From: JAJEAO01 sp963667635
GTDB taxonomy: Bacteria; Acidobacteriota; Vicinamibacteria; Marinacidobacterales; Marinacidobacteraceae
Reading direction: 5' to 3'
Length of the DNA stretch: 64,000 nucleotides
Assembly: GCA_965232015.1 (NCBI GenBank)
Contig: OZ246946.1
Coordinates: 1,488,001-1,552,000 of the forward strand
Made by a program: the position numbers and the translations under genes. Positions 1 to 8,216 of the stretch are shown here, in pieces; position 1 is the stretch's first letter, and every line of letters begins with the position of its first letter. The notes under the pieces were generated by a model, which was not told where the DNA came from, did not search any database, and was given only the letters and a program-made list of their open reading frames with translations.

Positions 1-1221
1 TACGGCCCCGGGGACAAGTACGAGCGCGACCAGCGCTACCACGAGGCGCTGCGCCGGCTCGCCGAAGCGCATCCGGAGGACAACGAGGCGCAGGCGTTTT
101 ATGCGCTCTCCTATCTCGGCCTCGTCCGGCGGGGCGAGCCCGGCTTCCACCGCCAGATGAAGGCGGGGGCCATCGCCTCGACGCTGTTCCAGGCGGAGCC
201 GAACCACCCGGGCGCGGCCCACTACGTGATCCACTCGTTCGATGACCCGGAGCACGCGCCGCTCGCTCTCGAAGCCGCGAATCGCTACGCCGAGATCGCC
301 CCGGAGGCTCACCACGCGCAGCACATGCCGTCCCACATCTTCGTCCAGCACGGCATGTGGAACCGGGTCTCGAAGTCGAACCGGATCGCCTACGACGCAT
401 CCGCCAAGTGGGTGGAGGAAAAGAACCTCTCGATCACCAAGCGCGACTACCACAGCCTCGAGTGGAAGGCCTACGCCGACCTGCAGCGCGGTGTCTATTC
501 CGCCTCGCAGGACGCGATCGGGATCGTGGAAGAGGCCGCGGCCGAAGTGGATGATCTCCGCCTCCGGAGGATCGCCGCCTCGATGACCGCGCGTTACGCG
601 ATCGAGACCGGACAGTTCGACGCCATCGAGCTTCCCGACGAGGCGAGCGTGGACACCAGCCGTTACAACTCGACCGCGAACCTCCTCATGGCGGCGGGGA
701 TGAAGGCCGCCGCGGCGAAGGATGCGACCGGGGCGAAGCGCGCCGCCGAGCTCCTCGGCAAGCTCGCCGACGCCCGGATCGAAGAGGGCCAGCAGTACCA
801 GGCCGACTCGGTACGCATCATGGAGCACGAGGTGCTCGCTCTCGCGGCGCAGGCGAAGGGCGACATGGAATCCGCCATCGCGCACGCCGCGAAGGCCGCC
901 GACATCGAGGAGACCCAGGATCCGCCCTCCGGGCCGACCTACCCGATGAAGCCGTCCCACGAGCTCTACGGGGAGATCCTCCTCGCCGCCGGCAAGGCCG
1001 AGGAAGCGCGGGCGCAGTTCGAAGAGAGCATGGCCCGGACGCCGAACCGGACCGCGTCGCTGCTGGGCCTCGCCCGGGCGGCCACTGCGCTCGGGGATGC
1101 GGACGTCGCCGCTCGCGCCTACTCGACCCTGGCCACGTTCCTGACCGCCGCGGACGACGCCGTGCCGTTCCTGGACGAGGTGCGCTCGCACACCACCGCG
1201 ACAACCGACCTTCAGGAGTAG
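1..1221 (+). CDS. Tetratricopeptide-repeat protein, 5' end outside window
   Basis: The frame is open from base 1, so the start lies upstream; 406 codons are visible. The sequence is almost entirely helical, with TPR-like spacing of Ala, Gly, Tyr and acidic residues. A His-rich block, HAQHMPSHIF, lies near visible residue 105. Repeats near the C-terminus read like ELYGEILLAAGKAEEARAQF. TPR solenoids are protein-interaction scaffolds; no enzymatic motif is visible. Proteins of this kind with the HMPSHIF block are usually secreted or periplasmic, but the signal region is not in the window. A metal-binding protein gene starts about 10 bp after the stop, suggesting one transcript. The fold call is good; the role is unknown. 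Confidence 0.8.
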   Translation, partial: YGPGDKYERDQRYHEALRRLAEAHPEDNEAQAFYALSYLGLVRRGEPGFHRQMKAGAIASTLFQAEPNHPGAAHYVIHSFDDPEHAPLALEAANRYAEIAPEAHHAQHMPSHIFVQHGMWNRVSKSNRIAYDASAKWVEEKNLSITKRDYHSLEWKAYADLQRGVYSASQDAIGIVEEAAAEVDDLRLRRIAASMTARYAIETGQFDAIELPDEASVDTSRYNSTANLLMAAGMKAAAAKDATGAKRAAELLGKLADARIEEGQQYQADSVRIMEHEVLALAAQAKGDMESAIAHAAKAADIEETQDPPSGPTYPMKPSHELYGEILLAAGKAEEARAQFEESMARTPNRTASLLGLARAATALGDADVAARAYSTLATFLTAADDAVPFLDEVRSHTTATTDLQE

Positions 1222-1230
1222 GAAAGCCGT

Positions 1231-2436
1231 TTGACGCCGGGTGCGCCGGGGAGACCCGACGCATCCGCGCGTTGGCGCAGCGTACTGATGCGGCCCTTGC
1301 TGTCGCTCTGGAAAGCCTCCACCGGGAGGATCGGGGCGCTGTCTGCCGTCGTCGTGGCCGCGCTGATCGCGGTCGCGCCCGCTTCCGCGCAGGATCCGGC
1401 ACCGGCCGGGATGCCCGACGAGGCCTACACCGTCTGGCTGTGCCCCATGCACCGCGATCTCCAGGCCCACGACGAGTCGGGTTGTCCGATCTGCGGGATG
1501 GCGATGGTCCAGCGGACGCTGGTCACCCGCTACGTCTGCCTCGGCGAGGAGGACGGCGTCGTCGAGGAGGCCCCCGGCGTCTGTCCGGCGACCGGCGAGC
1601 CGCTGGTGCCGACCACCCGCGAGGTGTTCTGGACCTGTCCCGACGAGACGCGAGAGCACACCGAGCCCGGAGCCTGTTCGGATGGCGCCCTCCGCGCCAT
1701 GGGGACGAAGGTGTCCGCCCACGGGGACCACAACCCGCGCCACGGGGGCGTGCTGTTCATGGCGCCCGACGGTGAGCACCATCTCGAAGGCGTCTTGCAG
1801 GACGGGCGGTTCCGGCTCTACTTCTACGACGCCTTCACCCAGCCGATCGCTCCCGAGCCGTTCGACGCCCGCGTCCATCGGAGCGACGACGCCGGGGATC
1901 CGCTCGGCGACGACCTCGGGTTGTCGCGTACCGGCGAAGCGTTCGAGGCGGCTCTGGACGGAACCGGCGTCCACGAGGGCGAACGCTCGGCCTTCACCGC
2001 CTTCGTCACGTTCCCGGGGCGGGACGCGTCGGACCGCTTCGACTTCATCTTCCTGTCCGACGCCGAACGCGCCGCCCTCGAGGCGAACAACCTGGCTCCG
2101 GCTGCGCGAAGCCTGCCCTCGGCGCTTCCCGAACTCGTGATCCCCGGGGAGACTTCGGAGATCCTCGCCGAAATCCGGGAGCGCGACCGCCGGGTGCAGG
2201 CGCTGATCCAGGCCGGGCGGTGGGCCGATCTGTTCATTCCGGCGCTGGAAGCGAAGGATCTCGCTCTCGCCTACAGCGAAGCGGCAGGCGATCGGTCGTG
2301 GGTGGCGCTGAAGCGGATCGTGCGGGGCGCATGGCTCCTCGATCTCTACGGAGACCTCGGCGATCGGACCCGGGTCGGAGAGGCGTACGAGATCTTCGCC
2401 GAGGGCATCGAGGGGCTCCCGGGAGGGACGGAATGA
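1231..2436 (+). CDS. Secreted heavy-metal-binding domain protein
   Basis: The N-terminus carries a hydrophobic export signal ending near APASA-QD, followed by CPMHRDLQ and CPICGMAM, the paired motif of the small heavy-metal-binding (YHS-like) domain of copper-efflux proteins. More Cys pairs follow (YVCLGEE, FWTCPDE), then His-rich HGDHNPRHGG. The C-terminal third is helical. I took the TTG at 1231, with AGGAG at 1215-1219 just after the TPR gene; the ATG at 1288 would give a tidier signal peptide and is a real alternative. The protein ends in LPGGTE, the same peptide that ends each downstream mini-cistron. A role in periplasmic metal (copper) handling with the adjacent cytochrome is inference. 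Confidence 0.75.
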   Translation: MTPGAPGRPDASARWRSVLMRPLLSLWKASTGRIGALSAVVVAALIAVAPASAQDPAPAGMPDEAYTVWLCPMHRDLQAHDESGCPICGMAMVQRTLVTRYVCLGEEDGVVEEAPGVCPATGEPLVPTTREVFWTCPDETREHTEPGACSDGALRAMGTKVSAHGDHNPRHGGVLFMAPDGEHHLEGVLQDGRFRLYFYDAFTQPIAPEPFDARVHRSDDAGDPLGDDLGLSRTGEAFEAALDGTGVHEGERSAFTAFVTFPGRDASDRFDFIFLSDAERAALEANNLAPAARSLPSALPELVIPGETSEILAEIRERDRRVQALIQAGRWADLFIPALEAKDLALAYSEAAGDRSWVALKRIVRGAWLLDLYGDLGDRTRVGEAYEIFAEGIEGLPGGTE

Positions 2437-2532
2437 ACCGCTGGGGGCTCCCGGGAGGGACGGAATGAACCGCTGGGGGCTCCCGGGAGGGACGGAATGA
2501 ACCTCTGGGGGCTGCCGGGGGGAACGGAATGA
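2412..2532 (+). repeat. 32-bp tandem repeat, about four copies, across a stop/start junction
   Basis: A 32-bp unit containing GGGAGGGACGGAATGA is repeated with exact spacing: its ATGs lie at 2433, 2465, 2497 and 2529. The first three copies are nearly identical; the last differs at a few bases. The first copy contains the stop of the metal-binding gene and the last contains the start of the cytochrome gene. Each unit carries a purine-rich ribosome-binding sequence and an overlapping ATGA. Confidence 0.9.
2433..2532 (+). other. Three chained 11-codon mini-cistrons (2433-2468, 2465-2500, 2497-2532)
   Basis: Each repeat unit reads ATG plus ten codons plus TGA, giving MNRWGLPGGTE twice and then MNLWGLPGGTE. 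Each TGA overlaps the next ATG as ATGA; the last ATGA belongs to the cytochrome start at 2529. Each unit has its own GGGAGGGAC upstream of the next ATG at ordinary spacing. Ribosomes could therefore pass from the metal-binding gene through three tiny cistrons to the cytochrome. Whether they are translated or are only a by-product of junction duplication cannot be told from sequence. Confidence 0.4.
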
Positions 2533-3659
2533 GAACGCGAACGATCGTCGGGGTCGGGCTCTCGACGCTCCTCGGTCTCGGGACCGCCGCACTCTGGCCT
2601 CACGGTGGCCCCGCCGCCGCCCACGAGCCAGAGCTCTCCCGGTACACCTACTGGGACGAAATCCGGCCGCTGATGGAGCGCCACTGCGCGTCCTGCCACT
2701 CCGGGGGCGGTCCGGCGCCGGTCAACCTGATGCGATACGCGGACGCGATTCCGTGGGCCAACTCGATCGCCCGGCAAGTGCTCGAGCGCCGGATGCCGCC
2801 GTGGCTCCCCGAGGACGGGATCGGCGCATTCGCCCACGCCCGCACGCTGGACGAACGCGAGACGAACATGCTGGTGGACTGGGCCATCGGGCTCGCGCCC
2901 GAGGGCACCCCCCCGGGAGAGCCGGCGCCGGTCGCGTCCGTAGCCTCCGACTCGCTTCCGGCGGCTCGACTGACCCCCGCCTCACCGATCCGGATCGGTG
3001 AAGAGGCATCCGAGGCCTCCGTCTGCGCCGAGCTGGTCCGGGGGGAAGGAGTTGGCGCAGCCGCCGGGGGCTTCGCGCTCGTCTCCGGGGCCGGGGGGGC
3101 GAAGGCGATCCGCCGCCGGGCGACGCTGTTCGTCGGGGACGGCTGTGACGAAGGGACGCCCGTCTTCACCTGGGTTGTGGGACAGGGCCCGCGCCTGCGG
3201 CCCGAGGGCGCCCACGACGCGCTGCCGACGGGGGCCGGGCTCTTCCTCGCGGTGGACTACCGCAAGGGATTCGATACCGAGGGGTATGCCTTCGAGGACG
3301 ATCTCGAAATCGCGGTGTACCCGGCGGGAGGGGGATCTTCGATCGAGACGGTCGCCATCGAGCCCGGCTCCAGCGAACTCGGCTCCGCGACGCTCCTCGC
3401 GATCCTGCCCCCGCTCGATCGCGCGGCATTCTCCGTTCCGGGGAACGAGGTCTTCGCGGTCGAAGCCGTCGGGGCCGACGGGGGGGTCACCGAGCTCCTG
3501 CGCATCCGGCGACCGGACGCCGACTGGACGGAGCGCTTCGTCCTCGCCGAGCCGCTCCGGCTCGAGGCGGGCGCCTCGGTCCGGGTCTCCCATCCCGGTG
3601 CGATCGTGGATCTGGTGCGACCCGCAGAAGCGGTCGGCGGCGCTGCCCGCGACGACTGA
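2529..3659 (+). CDS. Secreted c-type cytochrome with C-terminal beta-rich domain
   Basis: It has an N-terminal signal segment (about residues 1-35), then one haem c motif CASCH near residue 54, followed by GGGPAPVNLMRY and RRMPPW, typical of small periplasmic cytochrome domains. The second half is beta-rich. Its stretch WVVGQGPRLRPEG...LPTGAGLFLAVDY resembles the copper-dependent monooxygenase (PHM-like) C-terminal domain, but the usual HxH-type ligand is absent, so catalysis there is unlikely. The start is set by ATGA overlap with the last mini-cistron and by GGGGGGAAC upstream. It probably shares a transcript with the metal-binding protein, implying a periplasmic redox or metal function; the exact substrate is unknown. 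Confidence 0.7.
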   Translation: MRTRTIVGVGLSTLLGLGTAALWPHGGPAAAHEPELSRYTYWDEIRPLMERHCASCHSGGGPAPVNLMRYADAIPWANSIARQVLERRMPPWLPEDGIGAFAHARTLDERETNMLVDWAIGLAPEGTPPGEPAPVASVASDSLPAARLTPASPIRIGEEASEASVCAELVRGEGVGAAAGGFALVSGAGGAKAIRRRATLFVGDGCDEGTPVFTWVVGQGPRLRPEGAHDALPTGAGLFLAVDYRKGFDTEGYAFEDDLEIAVYPAGGGSSIETVAIEPGSSELGSATLLAILPPLDRAAFSVPGNEVFAVEAVGADGGVTELLRIRRPDADWTERFVLAEPLRLEAGASVRVSHPGAIVDLVRPAEAVGGAARDD

Positions 3660-3710
3660 CGCCTCCGCTCGGAACCGCCCGCCTCGGCGCGCCTTCGCCG
3701 GGGTGTTCCG

Positions 3711-3733
3711 CGGCGGCCGAGCAAGCGCCGCCG
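3711..3733. terminator. Possible bidirectional terminator stem
   Basis: In the 77-bp gap between two convergent genes, CGGCGGC (3711-3717) can pair with GCCGCCG (3727-3733) around a 9-base loop. There is no T-run on either side, so this is only a candidate hairpin. Confidence 0.3.
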
Positions 3734-3736
3734 GCT

Positions 3737-4678
3737 TCAGTCGGCGTCCTTCGCGGCGCCGGAGTGGGTGTCACGGGCGCGCAGCAACTCGTCCAGTCGC
3801 GGCTGGACCGCGCTCCGCAACGAGAGCAGGGCATCGGCCATCCATCGTCGCCCGGCCTCCATTTGATCCTCGGACGCCTCGGCGACCGGGAGGACCTCGG
3901 GTCTCACCAGAACGATTCCGTGCTGGCGGTCGCGCCGCGAAACCGCTCCGTCCACCTTCTCGGCGATCTCCTCCCTGTGGGAAACGAGCCCGGCGTACCG
4001 ATCCCGATGGCCGGATCCGTGCAGATAGAGCCCCACTCTGGGTCTGCCTTCGTCGAACCCGGTCCAGTACGTCGCCCCGGAGTGACCGGTCTCGAACGAT
4101 CGGTAGCGGCCACGGCCGCCTCCTCTGGATATGGGTTGTACGCCGTGGCGCCGCAGGCGGGCAACGAGCGGTCGGTAGAACTCGCCGTAGAGCGTGGTGA
4201 GAGTCACGGGGCGCCGCTCGGCTGATCGGGCTGACCCGACCACCGTCCGGAAGTCAACCGCCAGGCGATCACCCACGCGGTAGGCCCGCACCCGGACGGC
4301 ATACACGTCGATCGTGTCCGCGTCGTTCAGCCACCGCAGGATCCGTTTGTGGTATTGCGAGAAGCCGGCGGCCACCCACACCAGGACGTTCGCCTCCGTA
4401 TCGGCGGCGTAGCCGAGCAACCGCAGACAGTGCGAGTCGTCCGACTCCCCGAGCTGGTTCTCGATGACCACGCTCCCGCCGGTCCTGGCATTCCGGGCCC
4501 GAATGTCCACCCGACCCGCAACCGGCAACGTGACCTCCGTCTGGGCCCGCTCTAGGCTCAGATCCAGTTCGGCCCCCAGCAGAGCGATGTTCTCGGCGAG
4601 CCACGGCGTGAAGTCGCGCGCCTCATTCGGCCACGCCTCCCGCAGGTTGACGCGCTTCAGGAGTGTCACTTTCGGCAA
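3737..4678 (-). CDS. DUF4268-like protein with PD-(D/E)XK-type core
   Basis: 313 residues. The N-terminal half reads EARDFTPWLAENIALLG, then GRVDIRAR and, about 14 residues on, VVIENQLGESDDSH, followed by LGYAADTEANVLVWVA and ILRWLND. This D...ExQ layout in an alpha/beta core is the degenerate restriction-endonuclease-like fold of DUF4268-type proteins. The start is TTG at 4678, chosen because a perfect AGGAGG (complement of 4685-4690) sits 6 bases upstream; longer forms to 4903 lack support and read as random codons. It stands alone, with no methylase or helicase beside it, so restriction activity is not implied. The family call is moderate and the function unknown. Confidence 0.65.
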   Translation of the reverse strand: MPKVTLLKRVNLREAWPNEARDFTPWLAENIALLGAELDLSLERAQTEVTLPVAGRVDIRARNARTGGSVVIENQLGESDDSHCLRLLGYAADTEANVLVWVAAGFSQYHKRILRWLNDADTIDVYAVRVRAYRVGDRLAVDFRTVVGSARSAERRPVTLTTLYGEFYRPLVARLRRHGVQPISRGGGRGRYRSFETGHSGATYWTGFDEGRPRVGLYLHGSGHRDRYAGLVSHREEIAEKVDGAVSRRDRQHGIVLVRPEVLPVAEASEDQMEAGRRWMADALLSLRSAVQPRLDELLRARDTHSGAAKDAD

Positions 4679-4734
4679 CGGATGCCTCCTCACGATGCTC
4701 AGCGGCGCCCGCCGCTCCGTATCTTCCCGGCGAT

Positions 4735-5229
4735 CTACCGGATGGGCCTCCGCGTGAGGTTCACCACGATCGCGGAGGAGGCTCGGACCAGATCGGGCGG
4801 CGCGATCAGGATCTCTTCCCCCCAGACGCCCGCGCCCACGCCGAGCACCGACTCCACCATCAGCGCGGCATCCAGGAACGTCCTCGTCCCGGGCGCCTGC
4901 CACGCGAACGGGGGAATCGAGCCGATCCGGTAGCCGGTGAGCTCGAACACCGCATCGGGCGCGGCGAGCCGGATGTTGCGGTTCCCCATCGCCTTCTTGA
5001 GGAGACCCGAGACAACGTTCTGATCGCCGCCGACTCCCACGAGAGCGCGCTCTCCGGTCCCCGACTGGAAGATGAGCGTCTTCACCATCTGTCGTTCGCG
5101 GAACCCGAGCGCGCGGGCGACCGCTGCCGCGCCCTTCGGCGTCGAAGCGGGAAACACCCGGCGCTTCCAGGGGATGCCGAGGGCGTCGAGGTGGCGATGG
5201 GCGGGCAGGTCGGGCGACCTGGACGTCAT
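4735..5229 (-). CDS. YbaK/ProX-like aminoacyl-tRNA deacylase domain protein
   Basis: 164 residues covering one YbaK/prolyl-tRNA-editing domain. These hydrolyse mischarged aminoacyl-tRNA in trans (for example Cys-tRNA-Pro). Visible family blocks are ALGFRERQMVKTLIF, containing the key Lys, LVGVGGDQNVV, and a Gly-rich GYRIGSIPPFAW. The ATG at 5229 overlaps the stop of the upstream SDR gene as ATGA, so the two are translationally coupled. The length is normal for a stand-alone deacylase. Which tRNA it edits cannot be told. Confidence 0.85.
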   Translation of the reverse strand: MTSRSPDLPAHRHLDALGIPWKRRVFPASTPKGAAAVARALGFRERQMVKTLIFQSGTGERALVGVGGDQNVVSGLLKKAMGNRNIRLAAPDAVFELTGYRIGSIPPFAWQAPGTRTFLDAALMVESVLGVGAGVWGEEILIAPPDLVRASSAIVVNLTRRPIR

Positions 5230-6050
5230 GACTCGCTCTCCCGAACGTCGAGGTTCCGGAGGAAACGGCGGGCGACCAGTCGTCCGATCCAGCGCCAGGT
5301 CCGGCGCGGGAACAGCCGCGACAGGAGCGCTACGGAAAGACCGACTCCCGGGAGGATGAGCACGCGGCCACGCAGCGCCCCGCGGTACGCGGCGCGCGCC
5401 ACGCTCCCGGCGTCGGCGACCGACCATCTCTGCCACGCCGGCGGTTCGGGGATCCTGGCCTTTGCCAGGAACGGCGTCCTGACGGCGGCCGGCGCGAGGA
5501 CGCTGGCGGTCACCCCGGTCCCGGCCAGTTCGGCGGCGAGGCCCTCGGTGAAGGAGAGGACGAAGCTCTTGGTCGCAGCGTAGGTCGTGAACCCGAGCCC
5601 GGGCACGAAGCCCGCGGCCGAACCCACGTTCAGAACCCGGCCCCGACCCCGCTCCACCATGCCGGGGACGACCAGGCTGGTGAGCTCGACGACCGCCCCG
5701 ACGTTCAGCGCCACCGTGATCTGCTGCCGCTTGAGCGTCGTCTGGTGGAACCATCCGCTGAACGCGACCCCCGCGTTGTTCACAAGGAAGTCCACCTCGA
5801 TCTCCCGTCGCTGCGTCTCGGTGAACACCCACTTCGCCGCTCCCGGTCGCGTGAGGTTCGTCGCGATCGGGACGACCTGCACCCCGTGGCGGCCTCTCAG
5901 CTCCTCGGCCGCATCCTCCAGTCGAGACGGGTTGCGCGCCACTGCGACAACGTTCCAGCCGTCGGCGGCAGCGAGGCGGGCGATCTCGCGTCCAATCCCC
6001 GTCGAGGCCCCGGTGATGAGGGCCCAGCCACCGGTCCCCGGCGCGTTCAT
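5226..6050 (-). CDS. Short-chain dehydrogenase/reductase
   Basis: 274 residues, classical SDR. The cofactor motif TGASTGIG lies near residue 14, with NNAG near 95, the catalytic Ser in NVGSAAG, and YAATK as the catalytic Tyr-Lys pair. An Arg after the second strand (VARNPSR) suggests NADP(H). A hydrophobic, Arg-rich C-terminal tail (LLSRLFPRRTWRWIGR) may tether it to the membrane. The substrate is unknown. It is the first gene of a two-gene operon with the YbaK-like gene and is divergent from ppk1, with 45 bp between their starts. Confidence 0.88.
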   Translation of the reverse strand: MNAPGTGGWALITGASTGIGREIARLAAADGWNVVAVARNPSRLEDAAEELRGRHGVQVVPIATNLTRPGAAKWVFTETQRREIEVDFLVNNAGVAFSGWFHQTTLKRQQITVALNVGAVVELTSLVVPGMVERGRGRVLNVGSAAGFVPGLGFTTYAATKSFVLSFTEGLAAELAGTGVTASVLAPAAVRTPFLAKARIPEPPAWQRWSVADAGSVARAAYRGALRGRVLILPGVGLSVALLSRLFPRRTWRWIGRLVARRFLRNLDVRESES

Positions 6051-6095
6051 TCGGCTAGTCTAAGCGGTCAGTCTCGCTTCGACCTTCTCCGCCCC

Positions 6096-8216
6096 ATGGC
6101 CAAGTACCAATCACCCATCGAACTGATCCCGCGCGAGTTGTCTCAGCTCGCGTTCAATGCCCGCGTCCTCCAGGAGGCGCGCGACGAGTCGGTCCCGTTG
6201 CTCGAACGGCTCCGGTTTCTCGCGATCTTCTCGAGCAACCAGGATGAGTTCTACCGGGTGCGGGTGGCGAATCTCCAACGGAGAGTGGCGGAGCGACGCG
6301 ACATCCGGGGGGAGACCGCCGCCACGCTCCTTTCCGAGATCCAGCGCCGCATCCTGCGGGATCAGTCCAGCTTCCTCCGCACGTACCACGAGGTGCTCGA
6401 ACGCCTCGACGATCGGGGCATCCGGATCGTCACCGAGCGGGATCTCACCGGGGAGCAGTCCCGTTTCGTCGCGGAGTTCTTCGACCGCAAGGTCCGTCCC
6501 TACCTGACCCCGATCATCCTCCGGGGCGCCGAACGCGCGCTCAGTCTCGACGAACGCAACATCTACCTCGGCGTCCGGGTCGTCCGCAGGAAGCACCGGC
6601 GTCCGATCTACGCGATGGTGGACGTGCCTACCCGTTCGGCGCCCCGCTTCGTGCGCCTTCCCGGCGGCCACGCGGGAACCACGATCATCCTGCTCGAGGA
6701 CGTGATCCGCCATCGGCTGCGCGAGGTCTTTTCCATCTTCAAGGTGAAGTCCGCCACCGGATTCGTCGTCAAGCTCACCCGCGACGCCGGCATGACGCTC
6801 GAGGGCAACGTCAAGGACAGCCTGATGCAGCGGGTGGAGGCGAGCGTCCAGCGCCGCCGCACCTCGCGCCTCGTGCGCCTCGTGTACGACGAAACCATGC
6901 CCGACGACCTGCTCACGATGGTCTGCCGGGGACTGCAGGTCAGCGACCCCCGGACCCTGGTGCCGGGCGGACGACACCACAACTTCAAGGACTTCATCAG
7001 TTTCCCGCCGTCGGACCGGAGCCTTCTCTATGGCAAGTGGCCGAGCCTCGGCATCCCCGAACTCGATCGGAGCCGTTCCGTCATGCGCGCGATGCGGCGG
7101 CGCGATTTTCTGATCCACACCCCCTACCAGCGGTTCTCCTACATCATTGATCTCCTCCGCGAAGCCGCGATCGACCCCAAGGTCAAGCGGATCCGGGTGA
7201 CGCTCTACCGGGTGGCGAAGAACTCGGGCATCGTCCGGGCGCTGATCAACGCGGTGCGGAACGGCAAGCGGGTGATCGCGGTCGTCGAGCTCACCGCGCG
7301 CTTCGACGAGAGCTCGAACATCGAGTTCGCCGACGAGCTCAGCCGCGAGGGCGTCTCGGTCGTGTTCGGACCTCCCGGGCTCAAGATCCACGCCAAGATG
7401 GGTCTGATCGAGCGGAGAGAACACCGCAAACGCTCCCTCTACGCTTTCGTCGGGACCGGCAACCTCAACGAGAAGACGGCCAACGTCTATGCGGACCACT
7501 TCCTCCTGACGACGCACCGCGGCATCTGCGAGGACATCCGCCAGCTCTTCCGGGTCATCCGACGGTCCTACGAGAGCCGGGAGACCACCCACCTGCTCGT
7601 CGCGCCGTGGAGCCTGCGGCCGCGCCTCCGAGAGCTGATCCGGGCCGAGATCGAGCGGGCCCGGGCCGGTGAACCGGCGCTGGTCGAGGCCAAGCTGAAC
7701 CACCTCTCCGACCCGGAGATCGTGGATCTGCTCCGGGAGGCGGTGGACGCCGGGGTGGATGTCCGGCTCATCGTCCGGGGCACCTTCGCCATCCCCGCCG
7801 ACGAGTTCCGCGCCTCGAACTTCCGGGCGATCTCGCTCCTCGACCGCTTCCTGGAGCACTCCCGCATCCTCGTCTTCGGCAACGGGGGCGACCCCCTCTA
7901 TTTCCTCGCTTCGAGCGACTGGATGCCGCGGAACCTCTCGCACCGGATCGAGGCCGCCTGTCCGGTGCTCGACCCCGCCCTCCAGGCCGAACTGCGCCAG
8001 TACCTCGACCTGCAGTGGCAGGACAACCGCAAGGCGCGCAAGCACGACACGTTCGGGCTGAACGAACGGGTTTCCGGGGCTGGGTCCGGCCGAGTCGCGC
8101 AGGAGTCCATCTACCGCTGGCTGGCCGAGCGGGCCGCTCCCGCGTCGGCTGACGAGAGCGGTGCGGCAGACACGAGGAGCGCCGCCACCGCGTCCCCCTC
8201 TCCAAGCGCGGCGTAG
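6096..8216 (+). CDS. ppk1: Polyphosphate kinase 1
   Basis: 706 residues, the normal length for PPK1, which reversibly transfers the ATP gamma-phosphate to polyphosphate. The N-terminal domain begins with RELSQLAFNARVLQEA and FLAIFSSNQDEFYRVRV. The catalytic region carries GLKIHAKMGLIERR, containing the autophosphorylated His, and VGTGNLNEKTA. The C-terminal phospholipase-D-like lobe holds IVRGTFAIPADEF and EHSRILVFGNG with the second conserved His. I chose the ATG at 6096 because PPK1 similarity begins there; the upstream open frame is antisense to the SDR gene. Its 3' end overlaps the convergent MDR gene by 106 bp. Confidence 0.96.
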   Translation: MAKYQSPIELIPRELSQLAFNARVLQEARDESVPLLERLRFLAIFSSNQDEFYRVRVANLQRRVAERRDIRGETAATLLSEIQRRILRDQSSFLRTYHEVLERLDDRGIRIVTERDLTGEQSRFVAEFFDRKVRPYLTPIILRGAERALSLDERNIYLGVRVVRRKHRRPIYAMVDVPTRSAPRFVRLPGGHAGTTIILLEDVIRHRLREVFSIFKVKSATGFVVKLTRDAGMTLEGNVKDSLMQRVEASVQRRRTSRLVRLVYDETMPDDLLTMVCRGLQVSDPRTLVPGGRHHNFKDFISFPPSDRSLLYGKWPSLGIPELDRSRSVMRAMRRRDFLIHTPYQRFSYIIDLLREAAIDPKVKRIRVTLYRVAKNSGIVRALINAVRNGKRVIAVVELTARFDESSNIEFADELSREGVSVVFGPPGLKIHAKMGLIERREHRKRSLYAFVGTGNLNEKTANVYADHFLLTTHRGICEDIRQLFRVIRRSYESRETTHLLVAPWSLRPRLRELIRAEIERARAGEPALVEAKLNHLSDPEIVDLLREAVDAGVDVRLIVRGTFAIPADEFRASNFRAISLLDRFLEHSRILVFGNGGDPLYFLASSDWMPRNLSHRIEAACPVLDPALQAELRQYLDLQWQDNRKARKHDTFGLNERVSGAGSGRVAQESIYRWLAERAAPASADESGAADTRSAATASPSPSAA

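Noticed and set aside
3737..4678. Restriction-modification system
   Set aside because: No methyltransferase or specificity gene beside the DUF4268-like gene.
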